This document shows positions 1 to 8,785 of a stretch of DNA of 64,000 nucleotides, in pieces. Under the pieces are notes generated by a model, which was given only the letters and a program-made list of their open reading frames with translations, was not told the DNA's origin and ran no database searches. This stretch comes from Streptomyces sp. NBC_00683. GTDB taxonomy: Bacteria > Actinomycetota > Actinomycetes > Streptomycetales > Streptomycetaceae. Within the stretch, counting starts at the first letter, position 1. The number at the start of each line of letters is the position of its first letter. A program made the position numbers and the translations under genes. The stretch spans positions 1,364,001-1,428,000 of the forward strand of contig NZ_CP109013.1 of assembly GCF_036226745.1 (NCBI RefSeq). Reading direction: 5' to 3'.

Positions 1-1732
1 CCTGCACCGGCTCGTCGAAGCGGGTCCCGACGCGCGCCGGGCCACGACCGCCGCCCGGCGGCTGGCCACGGAGCTGGAACCGCCGCTCGCGGCTGCCGCA
101 CCGGCCCGCAGCCGGCTTCGCATGCTGTTCGCGGGACGGGCGGCCCGTGCCCAGGTGCTGGCGGCCGTCGCCTCCGTACGGTGCGCCGTGGAAGCGGCGG
201 CCACGCGCGAACTGCGGCTGCTGTTCGGGCAGGTGTCCGTCGACCTGCTGCGGGGACCCGCGTCCGAGGCCGAGGCATGGGTCGATTTCGAGCTGCGGTC
301 GGCCGAGTACTACAGCCTGCTCGCCGAGATGTCCGCCGCCGGACCCGACCGGGACGCCGCCGAGGGCTTCCTGCCCGCGGGGATCGCGGACCGGGTACGC
401 GGACTGCGGCTCGACGACACACACCTGAGGGTGTCGCTGCGCGGCTACCAGTCCTTCGGGGCGCGTTTCGCCCTCGCCCAGAAACGGGTGATCCTCGGGG
501 ACGAGATGGGGCTCGGCAAGACCGTCCAGGCCATCGCGGCGCTGGCCCACCTCGCGGCACGGGACGAGACCCACTTCCTGGTGGTGTGCCCGGCGAGCGT
601 ACTGATCAACTGGAGCCGGGAGATCCGTGCCCGCTCCACTCTGCGCGCCGTTCCGGTGCACGGCCCCGAGCGGCTGGACGCGTTCGCCGAGTGGCGCGAG
701 AAGGGCGGCGTCGCCCTGACGACGTTCGACGCGCTGTACACCCTGCCGGCGGGGCCGGCCTGCGGGGTCCGGCCCGGCATGGTGGTGGTCGACGAGGCGC
801 ACTTCGTGAAGAACCCCGCCACCCGGCGCTCCCGTGCCGTGACCGGTTGGACGGGCCACACCGAACGGGTCCTGTTCCTCACCGGTACCCCGATGGAGAA
901 CCGCGTGGAGGAGTTCCGCAGCCTCGTGCGCCAGCTGCGGCCCGAACTGGCGCCGTCCGTCACCACCACGCACGGCATCGCCGGTTCGCACGCCTTCCGC
1001 AGGGCCGTCGCGCCCGCCTATCTGCGGCGGAACCAGGAGGACGTCCTGAGCGAACTCCCCGCGCTGGTCCAGGCGGACGAGTGGGAGGAGTTCTCGGCAG
1101 GCGATCTCGAGGCGTACCGCGAGGCGGTCGCCGCCGGGCACTTCATGCGGATGCGCCGTGCCGCGTACGCACGTCCTGAGACCTCGGCGAAGCTGAACAG
1201 GCTGTGCGAGCTGGTCACGGAGGCCGCGGACAACGGGCTCAAGGTCGTCGTGTTCTCGTACTTCCGCGACGTGCTCCGGACCGTCGGGGAGGCTCTGGGC
1301 GACGGTGTGTTCGGTCCGGTCTCCGGGAGTCTCCCGGCCGCGCGCCGGCAGGAGCTGGTCGACGCGTTCGGCGCGGCGGACGGGCACGCCGTCCTGCTGA
1401 GCCAGATCCAGGCCGGCGGGGTCGGGCTGAACATGCAGGCGGCCTCGGTGGTCATCCTGTGCGAACCGCAGATCAAGCCCACGATGGAGCACCAGGCCGT
1501 GGCCCGGGCCCATCGCATGGGGCAGATACGGACGGTCCAGGTGCACCGGCTGCTCGCGGCCGACAGTGTCGACCAGCGCATGCTGGAGATCCTTGCGCGC
1601 AAGGACCGCCTCTTCGACGCGTACGCGCGCCGCAGCGATGTCGCCGAGGCGACGCCCGATGCCGTCGACGTGTCGGACGGGGCGCTCGCCCGGCTCATCG
1701 TCGAGGAGGAACAGCGGCGTCTGACGGCCTGA
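1..1732 (+). CDS. SNF2-family DNA helicase, C-terminal part (5' end outside window)
   Basis: Superfamily 2 ATPase of the SNF2/RapA type, which translocates on or remodels DNA-protein complexes. The frame is already open at the window edge (about 40 codons precede the first ATG at 122), so the real start lies upstream. Counting from that ATG, the Walker A region GDEMGLGKT is at about residues 126-134, the DEAH box (VVDEAHFVKNP) near 222, motif III LTGTPMEN near 260, and the C-terminal helicase motif ARAHRMGQ near 462-468. Both RecA-like lobes are therefore intact. Only the N-terminal region is missing from view. The gene converges on the laccase gene, with 25 bp between their stops. The precise substrate cannot be told. 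Confidence 0.9.
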   Translation, partial: LHRLVEAGPDARRATTAARRLATELEPPLAAAAPARSRLRMLFAGRAARAQVLAAVASVRCAVEAAATRELRLLFGQVSVDLLRGPASEAEAWVDFELRSAEYYSLLAEMSAAGPDRDAAEGFLPAGIADRVRGLRLDDTHLRVSLRGYQSFGARFALAQKRVILGDEMGLGKTVQAIAALAHLAARDETHFLVVCPASVLINWSREIRARSTLRAVPVHGPERLDAFAEWREKGGVALTTFDALYTLPAGPACGVRPGMVVVDEAHFVKNPATRRSRAVTGWTGHTERVLFLTGTPMENRVEEFRSLVRQLRPELAPSVTTTHGIAGSHAFRRAVAPAYLRRNQEDVLSELPALVQADEWEEFSAGDLEAYREAVAAGHFMRMRRAAYARPETSAKLNRLCELVTEAADNGLKVVVFSYFRDVLRTVGEALGDGVFGPVSGSLPAARRQELVDAFGAADGHAVLLSQIQAGGVGLNMQAASVVILCEPQIKPTMEHQAVARAHRMGQIRTVQVHRLLAADSVDQRMLEILARKDRLFDAYARRSDVAEATPDAVDVSDGALARLIVEEEQRRLTA

Positions 1733-1757
1733 TGGGCCGTCGGGTGGTGTCCGGGGC

Positions 1758-2747
1758 TCAGTGCTCGTGGGCGTCCGCCGCGCCGGCCGCGTGGTGCGGC
1801 GGGTCGTAGCCGGGGACCGTGCCGTCGGCCTTGGCGACCAGGAACAGTCCGGCCATCCCCATGTCGGAGTGGCTCTGGACGTGGCAGTGGTACATCCAGG
1901 CGCCGGCTCCCACGTGTTCGCCCGCGATGACCTGGAAGCCGAACGAGTCGGCGGGCCCGCAGATCTTCGTGTCGACGACCCTGCTCGGGTCCTCGGGGCC
2001 GGTGAGCAGCCCGGTCCTGTTGTCCGCCCAGCGGTGCCCGTGGATGTGGAACGTGTGGTAGTACTCGCCGTGCGTGATCATCACGACCTCGACCCGGTCG
2101 CCCACCGTGGCCTCGAAGTTCGGGCTCTGGTGGGCGGCCTTGTTGTTGATCGTCATGTCGTTGAAGACGATCGTGAGCGTCTTGTCCGGCAGGATGTCTC
2201 CCTTGCGCCGGACGACGAGAGGTCCGTAGAGCCCCTTGCGGATGCCGCCCGTGCCGTGATCGGTGCCGACGACATGGTCGTGGTAGTGCCAGTAGCCCGC
2301 GCTGCCCGCCTGCCAGGTGCCGTCCTTCCGGCGGCCCGGGGCGTGGGTGCGCCAGGTGTACGTGCGGGTGCCGCCCGGTTCGACGTGGCTCCGGTTCATC
2401 CGGGTGCCGTCGCTCGCGATGTCGTAGTCGACGCCGTGCACGTGGAGGCTGGCGTCGACGTCCGTGGTGTTCTCGAACTCGATGTGCAGGGTGTCGCCCT
2501 CGGTGATCTCGATGAGCGGTCCCGGAATCGAGGCCTTGCCCTTCTCCAAGCCGTAGCCCATCGAGCCGTCCGCCAGCTTCTCGGCGTACAGCTTGAGGTG
2601 GCGGACGGCTCCTCCCGCAGGGGCGGTCCTCGGCGGGTTCTCCGCCGAGCTCGCCTGGACCGCGCCGAGTGACATCGATGTCACCCCGGTCGCCGCCGCC
2701 ACTCCGCCGCCCACCAGCATCCGCCGGTTGAAGGTCCTTCGGTCCAT
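1758..2747 (-). CDS. slac: Small (two-domain) laccase, Tat-exported multicopper oxidase
   Basis: Secreted laccase that oxidises phenols or other one-electron donors and reduces O2 to water. At 329 aa it has the size of the trimeric small laccases SLAC (S. coelicolor) and EpoA (S. griseus), which have two cupredoxin domains, and it closely matches SLAC as I remember it. A twin-arginine signal (RRTFNRR, residues 3-9) precedes a hydrophobic stretch, so it should leave folded by the Tat route. All copper-ligand clusters are visible: H102/H104, H154/H156/H158, HTFHIHGH (231-238) and HCHVQSH (287-293) with M298. A GGGGAG ribosome site lies 7 bases before the ATG. It is divergent from the sugar-oxidation operon at 2969-7701. 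Confidence 0.95.
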   Translation of the reverse strand: MDRRTFNRRMLVGGGVAAATGVTSMSLGAVQASSAENPPRTAPAGGAVRHLKLYAEKLADGSMGYGLEKGKASIPGPLIEITEGDTLHIEFENTTDVDASLHVHGVDYDIASDGTRMNRSHVEPGGTRTYTWRTHAPGRRKDGTWQAGSAGYWHYHDHVVGTDHGTGGIRKGLYGPLVVRRKGDILPDKTLTIVFNDMTINNKAAHQSPNFEATVGDRVEVVMITHGEYYHTFHIHGHRWADNRTGLLTGPEDPSRVVDTKICGPADSFGFQVIAGEHVGAGAWMYHCHVQSHSDMGMAGLFLVAKADGTVPGYDPPHHAAGAADAHEH

Positions 2748-2870
2748 GTCGAACTCCCCACTGCGATACGGAAACTGACGTGCTGTTCCCCGGGACGGCC
2801 CACACCGTAGCTGTGGGAACCATGTTTATCCACACTCAGGACAAAGTTCGTTCGATTGCTGCCATACCTA

Positions 2871-2899
2871 TTGGCGAGTCGCGAAAAGAGGTCTAGCTT
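2871..2899 (+). promoter_or_regulatory. Candidate sigma-70-type promoter of the ThuA/sugar dehydrogenase operon
   Basis: TTGGCG (2871-2876) and TAGCTT (2894-2899) are separated by 17 bases, a good match to a Streptomyces HrdB-type promoter. Transcription would start near 2906, just before three GCAGTGACCA repeats. Assigned by eye only. Confidence 0.5.
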
Positions 2900-2910
2900 C
2901 GTGCGCTGTT

Positions 2911-2949
2911 GCAGTGACCACAGAGTTGCAGTGACCAGAGCAGTGACCA
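2911..2949 (+). repeat. Three direct repeats GCAGTGACCA in the leader of the ThuA operon
   Basis: GCAGTGACCA occurs at 2911-2920, 2928-2937 and 2940-2949, and a partial GTGACCA at 2961-2967 overlaps the first codons of the gene. The repeats sit immediately downstream of the predicted transcription start. They could be a regulator array or the relic of a short duplication. Confidence 0.6.
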
Positions 2950-2968
2950 AAGAGGGGTGGGTGACCAC

Positions 2969-5467
2969 ATGCAGCGCACACCACATCACAGGTCCAGATC
3001 GCGGCACGGCCTCGCGGCAGCGGTGGCGGCCGGCGCACTGACCGCGTCCCTGCTGGGGGGCAATGCGGCCAGCGCCAGACCCTATCCGGACCCAGGACTC
3101 AAGGAACGCGTGGCGACAACGTTGTCTCTGCCCTCACCGCCGGGCGGGGCCGACGTCAAGGTGCTGGTCTTCCACGCCTCGGCGGTCGAGGAGTCGCCGA
3201 CCGTCGACGCGGGGATCGCGGCCATCGAGACGATCGGGCTCAGCGGCCCGGAGGCCGGGCGCTTCAGGACCGTCGCCACCGACGACGCCGCGGTCTTCAC
3301 CAACGGCAAGCAGCTCGGCAAGTACAACGCGGTCGTCTTCCTGACGGGCGGCGGCGATGTCCTGGACCCGGAGCAGGAAGCGGGCCTCGAGGCGTACATG
3401 GAGGCGGGCGGCGGTTTCCTCGGCATCCATGACGCGGCGCGCACCGAGCCGTACTCCGACTGGTTCACGGGCCTGGTGGGCGCCCGTCCCTCGGCGGACA
3501 GCCCGGCGAACGTCCAGCGCGCCACGGTCGAGATCGGGGATCGCCGGCACCCGGCGACGAAGAACCTCCCGCTGGAGTGGAAGCGCCCCGACAAGTGGCT
3601 GAACTGGAAGGACAATCCGTCCGGCGACGTGCACACCGTGGCCCGCGTCCGCGAGATCACGTACACGCCCGGCGCGAGCGCCAACGGCTGGGACCACCCG
3701 GTCTCCTGGTGCCGCGACTACGACGGCGGCCGGTCCTTCTACACGGGCATGGGCGGTACGGTCAGCAGCTTCGCGGAGACGGACTTCCGCGACCACCTGC
3801 GGGGCGCGCTGGCCTGGACGAGCCGCACCTCCCAGGCGGACTGCAAGGCGACCATCGACGCCAACTACACGGCCGAGCGCCTCACCCAGCCCAACCAGCC
3901 GGGCCAGAACGACCAGATCGGCGAGCCGCACGGCCTGGTCACCGCCAAGGACGGCCGGGTCTTCTACATCGGGCGCGGCGGCGCCGACGGTGACCAGCCG
4001 GTCGTCACGGACTGGAACAACCCGGACATCGGCAAGGGCCAGGGCGAGATCCACGTCTACGACCCGGCGACCAAGAAGGTCACCCTCGCGGGCAAGCTGA
4101 CCGTCTTCGGCAACAAGGGCGGCGGCGACGAGTTGGTCAAGGTGGAGGAGGGCCTGCTCGGCATCGAGCTGGACCCGGACTTCGCCACCAACGGCTGGGT
4201 GTACCTGCACTACACACCGCACGCGAAGATCGACCGCGACAAGCAGATGGCGGTGCGTCAGGTCTCGCGCTTCACCTTCGACCCGGCCACGAACAAGCTG
4301 GACCTGGCGTCCGAGAAGGTGCTGCTGCACTGGCCGGTCCAGATCCACAGCTGCTGCCACGCGGGCGGCGGCCTGGCCTGGGACTCGAAGGAGAACCTCT
4401 ACATCGCCACCGGGGACAACAACTCCTCCGGTTTCAGCGACGGTTACTCCGGTAACAACCCGCAGCCGAACTACAAGGGCGTGTCGTTCGCCGATGCCCG
4501 CCGCACCGCGGGCAACACCAACAACCTCAACGGGAAGATCCTGCGGATCCACCCCGAGGACGACGGCACCTACACCCTGCCGGAGGGCAACCTCTTCACA
4601 GGCAAGGAGCCGGACGAGGGCGGCGGCAAGACCCGCGGCGAGATCTATGTGATGGGTGTACGCAACCCGGCCCGGATCTCCGTCGACAAGGCCACCGACA
4701 CGCTGTACGCGGGCTGGGTCGGCCCGGACGCAGGCTCCCCCAGCACCACGTGGGGTCCCGCCAAGTACGACACGTTCGCCGCCATCACCAAGGCCGGCAA
4801 CCACGGCTGGCCGTACTGCATGGGCAACAAGCAGCCCTACCGGGACCGCAACCTGCCGGATCCCACCAAGCCGCTGGGCTGGTACGACTGCGACGCCCCC
4901 AGGAACGAGTCGCCGAACAACGACGGCCTCGTGAAGCTGCCGCCGATCACGTCCAACACCATCTGGTACTCGCCCCAGGGCGGCGGCGTGGACTACCCGC
5001 GCGACGCCAACGGCATCCCGAGCTACAAGGTGGCCGACCAGAAGCAGCTCCTGCCCTGGCTCAAGGGCGGCGGCCAGGCCACGATGAACGGCCCGGTCTA
5101 CCGCTACGACGCGACGAGCACGAGCGAGGCCAAGTGGCCCTCGTACTGGGACGGCAAGTGGTTCGTCGGTGACTTCTACGACGACACCCAGCCGCGGCAC
5201 GCCGTGCTCACCGACCCGAAGACGGTCGGCAAGGGCGGCACCCCCACGCACGCCGAGTCCCTGAAGAAGATCATTCCGGTCGGTGCGGAGGGTATCCGCA
5301 ACCTCATGGACTGGAAGTTCGCCCCCGACGGTTCGCTCTACGTCCTGGACTACGGGCGCGGCTTCTTCACCTCCGACTCCAAGTCCGCGCTGTGGCGCGT
5401 GACGTACAAGGGCGGCGGCCCGACCCCGGCCGCCTCCGACCTGGCCAGGAAGGCGGCAGCGCAGTGA
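2969..5467 (+). CDS. Secreted ThuA domain + glucose/sorbosone dehydrogenase-like protein
   Basis: Two-domain secreted protein. Residues 1-37 form a signal peptide ending near NAASA. A ThuA-like, glutamine-amidotransferase-fold domain spans about 63-275 and includes the GIHDAARTEP segment. A beta-propeller domain of the glucose/sorbosone dehydrogenase (PQQ-dependent sugar dehydrogenase) type spans about 290-820, with the HSCCHAGGGLAWD segment near residue 460. ThuA-family proteins are tied to oxidised-sugar metabolism, and the propeller family oxidises sugars. I chose ATG 2969 because GAGGGG lies 11 bases upstream. An in-frame GTG at 2957 would add four residues. It is translationally coupled to the next gene, whose GTG overlaps this stop. 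Homologues often carry extra binding domains; here such domains sit on the neighbouring gene instead. Confidence 0.85.
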   Translation: MQRTPHHRSRSRHGLAAAVAAGALTASLLGGNAASARPYPDPGLKERVATTLSLPSPPGGADVKVLVFHASAVEESPTVDAGIAAIETIGLSGPEAGRFRTVATDDAAVFTNGKQLGKYNAVVFLTGGGDVLDPEQEAGLEAYMEAGGGFLGIHDAARTEPYSDWFTGLVGARPSADSPANVQRATVEIGDRRHPATKNLPLEWKRPDKWLNWKDNPSGDVHTVARVREITYTPGASANGWDHPVSWCRDYDGGRSFYTGMGGTVSSFAETDFRDHLRGALAWTSRTSQADCKATIDANYTAERLTQPNQPGQNDQIGEPHGLVTAKDGRVFYIGRGGADGDQPVVTDWNNPDIGKGQGEIHVYDPATKKVTLAGKLTVFGNKGGGDELVKVEEGLLGIELDPDFATNGWVYLHYTPHAKIDRDKQMAVRQVSRFTFDPATNKLDLASEKVLLHWPVQIHSCCHAGGGLAWDSKENLYIATGDNNSSGFSDGYSGNNPQPNYKGVSFADARRTAGNTNNLNGKILRIHPEDDGTYTLPEGNLFTGKEPDEGGGKTRGEIYVMGVRNPARISVDKATDTLYAGWVGPDAGSPSTTWGPAKYDTFAAITKAGNHGWPYCMGNKQPYRDRNLPDPTKPLGWYDCDAPRNESPNNDGLVKLPPITSNTIWYSPQGGGVDYPRDANGIPSYKVADQKQLLPWLKGGGQATMNGPVYRYDATSTSEAKWPSYWDGKWFVGDFYDDTQPRHAVLTDPKTVGKGGTPTHAESLKKIIPVGAEGIRNLMDWKFAPDGSLYVLDYGRGFFTSDSKSALWRVTYKGGGPTPAASDLARKAAAQ

Positions 5468-7701
5468 GACACCCTTCACTCCTCGCGCGACAGCGGTACG
5501 GACCCGCCCGGTTGTGGCTGGCCCTGCTCGGCTCGTTCCTGATGGTCCTGGGGCTGACGTCGACGGCCGCCTACGGGCGCGAGGACGACCGGCCCGCGGC
5601 CGCGGCCGACCAGGTACTCAACTGGACCGCGGGCGATCCCATCGACCACTACCTGTCGGCGCCCAAGACCGCGGTGGCCGGCCCGGCGACCATCGTCTTC
5701 GAGAACAGCACCGCCACGGGCAACACGACGGGCATGCCGCACACCCTGACCTTCAGCGTGTCGGACGTGGAGTTCAACAACGACGTCCCGTTGAACATCC
5801 TGGCCAACCCGAGTGACAGCTCGGGCGGCAAGCACAGCGTCGAGGTCACCCTCACGCCCGGCCGGTACTTCTACCACTGCACCATTCCCGGCCACGGCTC
5901 GATGCAGGGCATCCTCACCGTGACCGAGGGCGGCGGCGGTGAGGACACCACCGCACCCGAGACCTCCGCGACGGTGGACGGCGACAAGAACGCCGACGGC
6001 GCGTACATCGGTCAGGCCACCGTCACCCTGGCGGCGACCGACGCGGATTCGGGCGTGGACACCGTCGAGTACGCGATCGGGGCCGACGGCGCCTGGCAGC
6101 CGTACACGACGCCCGTCGTGGTGAACGAGGTGGGGACGCACACGGTCCGCTACCGCGCCACCGACAAGTCCGGCAACGCGGCAGCCGAGAAGTCCGTCGA
6201 CTTCGCGGTCGCGGCACCGCCCACCGACGACGAGACACCGCCGGAGACCTCGGCGACCGTCTCGGGCGAGAAGGACGACGCGGGCGCCTACCTGGGCATG
6301 GCCACGGTCACCGTGACCGCGTCCGACACCGGGTCCGGCGTCAACACCATCGAGTACGCGATCGGGGCCGACGGCGCCTGGCAGCCGTACACCGCACCCG
6401 TGATGGTGCACGAGGTGGGGACGCACACGGTCCGCTACCGCGCCACCGACAAGTCCGGCAACGCGGCAGCCGAGAAGTCCGTCGGCTTCACGGTCGTCGA
6501 GCCGCCGTCGCAGGACCGGACACCGCCGGAGACCTCCGTGGCGGTGGAGGGCGACAAGAACTCGGACGGCGCGTTCATCACCGGCGCCAAGGCCACGGTG
6601 ACCGCCACGGACGCCGACTCGGGCGTGGAGAAGACCGAGTACTCGCTGGACGGGGGCCCGTACCTCGCGTACACCGCGCCCGTCATCGTGGACCGGGTCG
6701 GCTACCACACCTTCGCCCACCGGGCGACGGACAAGGCGGGCAACACCTCCGCGGCGAAACAGGTGTCGTTCACCATCGCCGAGAGCGGCGGAGTCCCTGC
6801 GCCCAACTGCCCCGAGTACGACGAGCGGCTCACCGTCATCGTCGGCACGGTCGACACGGGTGTCCCCAACCGGGTCACCGGGAACCGCTGCACGATCAAC
6901 GAGCTGATCGAGGACGAGAAGGACTGGTCCTCGCACGCGCTGTTCCTCAAGCACGTCGACAAGGTCCTCGACAAGCTGCTCGCCGACGGGGCGATCGACG
7001 CCCGCGAGCACAAGAAGATCTACCGGGCGGCCAAGCAGTCCGGCATCGGCAGGCCGGGCCAGGACGAGGGCTACCGCAAGCTGTTCGACGGCACCGCGGA
7101 GTCCCTGTCCAAGTGGCAGCACGTGGGCGGCGGGAAGTTCGGGCTCAACGCGGAGGAGGGGTCCATCACCAGCTCCACCTCGGTGGACGGGATGGGAATG
7201 CTGTGGTTCCCGGCCCGCCAGTACGGCGACTTCTCGCTGAAGCTCCAGTGGCGTGACGACGCTCCCGGGGCGGGCAACGCCAACGGCGGGGTGTTCGTCC
7301 GCTTCCCGGACGTCCATGACAACCCGGAGGAGTCGCGCCCGGAGTGGGTCGCCATCAAGTACGGCCATGAGATCCAGGTCAACGACCGGCCCGACGGCGA
7401 CATGTACAAGACCGGGTCCGTCTACGGCTTCGACCGCGTGGGTCTCGGCGGCGCCGGGGTCACACCCAAGGGCACCTGGAACGACTACGAGATCCGGGTG
7501 GTGGACCAGCACTACTCGGTCTACCGCAACGGTGTCCTGCTGAACGAGTTCGACAACACCGGAGGCCAGCTCTTCGAGCCGCCGCGGGGCGACGACCCGG
7601 GCACCGACGGCCGGCGTTACAGCACCGGTTACATCGGGCTCCAGGTCCACAGCACCACGGACGTCATCTCCTACCGCGACATCCGCATCCAGGAGCTGTA
7701 G
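5464..7701 (+). CDS. Secreted cupredoxin + three Ig-like repeats + DUF1080 (3-keto-glycoside-acting) protein
   Basis: A 745-aa exported protein starting at GTG 5464, which overlaps the preceding stop as GTGA. Order: signal or anchor segment (about 15-38); a plastocyanin-like blue-copper domain (about 48-155) with a full type-1 ligand set H93, C139, H144, M147; three homologous domains of about 90 aa, each beginning with a PPETS/APETS motif (about 162-440); then a C-terminal DUF1080 domain (about 535-745, beginning at YRKLFDGT). DUF1080 is the family called 3-keto-disaccharide hydrolase, and some members cleave 3-keto-glycosides. A redox copper domain on a sugar-cleaving domain suggests coupling to the upstream dehydrogenase and the nearby laccase. 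The catalytic activity is inferred from family only. Confidence 0.85.
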   Translation: MRHPSLLARQRYGPARLWLALLGSFLMVLGLTSTAAYGREDDRPAAAADQVLNWTAGDPIDHYLSAPKTAVAGPATIVFENSTATGNTTGMPHTLTFSVSDVEFNNDVPLNILANPSDSSGGKHSVEVTLTPGRYFYHCTIPGHGSMQGILTVTEGGGGEDTTAPETSATVDGDKNADGAYIGQATVTLAATDADSGVDTVEYAIGADGAWQPYTTPVVVNEVGTHTVRYRATDKSGNAAAEKSVDFAVAAPPTDDETPPETSATVSGEKDDAGAYLGMATVTVTASDTGSGVNTIEYAIGADGAWQPYTAPVMVHEVGTHTVRYRATDKSGNAAAEKSVGFTVVEPPSQDRTPPETSVAVEGDKNSDGAFITGAKATVTATDADSGVEKTEYSLDGGPYLAYTAPVIVDRVGYHTFAHRATDKAGNTSAAKQVSFTIAESGGVPAPNCPEYDERLTVIVGTVDTGVPNRVTGNRCTINELIEDEKDWSSHALFLKHVDKVLDKLLADGAIDAREHKKIYRAAKQSGIGRPGQDEGYRKLFDGTAESLSKWQHVGGGKFGLNAEEGSITSSTSVDGMGMLWFPARQYGDFSLKLQWRDDAPGAGNANGGVFVRFPDVHDNPEESRPEWVAIKYGHEIQVNDRPDGDMYKTGSVYGFDRVGLGGAGVTPKGTWNDYEIRVVDQHYSVYRNGVLLNEFDNTGGQLFEPPRGDDPGTDGRRYSTGYIGLQVHSTTDVISYRDIRIQEL

Positions 7702-7714
7702 CACCGGGGAGTAC

Positions 7715-8785
7715 TCAGGAGGCCGCGGCCGCATGCTCAGGCATGTGGCCGCGGCCTCCGGGGTGCCGGTGGCGCCACACCCAGAACACGGTGCAGGACA
7801 CCAGCGACCAGGCCGCGAGCACCAGATACGGGAAGACGAACTGGTGGCCCTGGTAGTAGACCGCCGTGTGCTGGGCGTTGACCGAGGCACCCGGCGGCAG
7901 CCAGCGGCCGATGTGCCCGAGCAGCGAGGGCAGCAGCGGCCAGGACACCGCGCCGCCCGACGAGGGATTGCCGAGCAGCACCATGACACCCCAGGTGGGG
8001 ATCATCGCCCAGCGCCCCATGAGGGTGTTGAACATGGTGAAGACCATGCCCGAGGTGAACATCGTGAACGACAGGATCAGCCAGGACTGGACGAACGGCA
8101 GGTCCACCGCGCCCAGTCCCCAGTCCACGACGGCCGCGATGGCGAAGCCGCCCAGGAGCGAGTAGCCCAGGGTGAACGCGATGCGCTCCAGCGGGTTCAG
8201 CTCGCGGGCGTGCACGCTGAGCTGGATCGCCCCGACGAAACCGATGATGACGGCGGCCAGCGAGATGTAGAAGAGGGCCAGCCCCCGCGGGTCACCCTTC
8301 TGCAGGGGCTTGACGTCCGTGACCGTGAGCGGGATGCCGAGGGTGTCCGCGACCTTGACCCCGGTCTCGGCGAGCAGTTCCGCGACGGTGGCGCCGGACG
8401 CCGCGGCGACGTCCATCGCCACCCCGTCGCCGACCGTCCGCAGGATCACGAAGACCTTCTGTTCGTCCAGCGCCTGGTGCGCTTCGGCCAGGGTCCCGTA
8501 CCTGTGCAGTTCCAGGGAGGTGTCGAGCGCCTTCTCCATGCCGTCGACGAACGCCCTGCCGCGCGCCACGTCGGCGCCGCTGAGCACGGCGGCCGGAATC
8601 CGGTGCGGGGTGGGGTTGGCCATCGCGTAGGTGTAGGAGCCGGCGAAGAGTCCGGCCGCGGCGGCCAGGATGAACAGCAGGACCAGCGCCGGGAAGTACG
8701 GCGACTGCTTGTACGCCTCCCACTTCTCGCGCCGCGTCGGGGGCCTGCCGTGCGCTCCGTGCTCCGCCGTCTGTCCGGCGTTCAT
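7715..8785 (-). CDS. Polytopic membrane protein, ABC-2/DUF3533 (YhgE-like) type
   Basis: A 356-aa integral membrane protein. One transmembrane helix lies near residues 30-55. A soluble extracytoplasmic region of about 140 aa follows, then about six hydrophobic segments between 190 and 340. This layout (N-terminal helix, large outer domain, C-terminal membrane block) fits ABC-2-type permease-like or DUF3533/SNG1 proteins, often linked to export or phage-infection-protein families. No ATPase is adjacent. The start at 8785 overlaps the stop of the LigD-like polymerase gene as ATGA, so the two are probably co-translated, although a functional link is not obvious. The last 14 codons double as the terminator hairpin. 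Family assignment is moderate and the substrate is unknown. Confidence 0.65.
   Translation of the reverse strand: MNAGQTAEHGAHGRPPTRREKWEAYKQSPYFPALVLLFILAAAAGLFAGSYTYAMANPTPHRIPAAVLSGADVARGRAFVDGMEKALDTSLELHRYGTLAEAHQALDEQKVFVILRTVGDGVAMDVAAASGATVAELLAETGVKVADTLGIPLTVTDVKPLQKGDPRGLALFYISLAAVIIGFVGAIQLSVHARELNPLERIAFTLGYSLLGGFAIAAVVDWGLGAVDLPFVQSWLILSFTMFTSGMVFTMFNTLMGRWAMIPTWGVMVLLGNPSSGGAVSWPLLPSLLGHIGRWLPPGASVNAQHTAVYYQGHQFVFPYLVLAAWSLVSCTVFWVWRHRHPGGRGHMPEHAAAAS
7718..7759. terminator. Strong bidirectional hairpin between convergent genes
   Basis: Arms at 7718-7736 and 7741-7759 (GGAGGCCGCGGCC...) pair over 19 bp with one mismatch around a TCAG loop. It lies 16 bp after the rightward stop and inside the last codons of the leftward membrane-protein gene, so it would terminate rightward transcription directly. 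Confidence 0.8.

Noticed and set aside
3134..5479. Long open frame antisense to the ThuA/dehydrogenase gene
   Set aside because: A GC-rich codon pattern opens the reverse frame. It has no ribosome site or recognisable domain, and the sense gene has clear families.
5476..7989. Long open frame antisense to the cupredoxin-DUF1080 gene
   Set aside because: Same effect of high GC third positions. It runs across two real genes and resembles no protein family.
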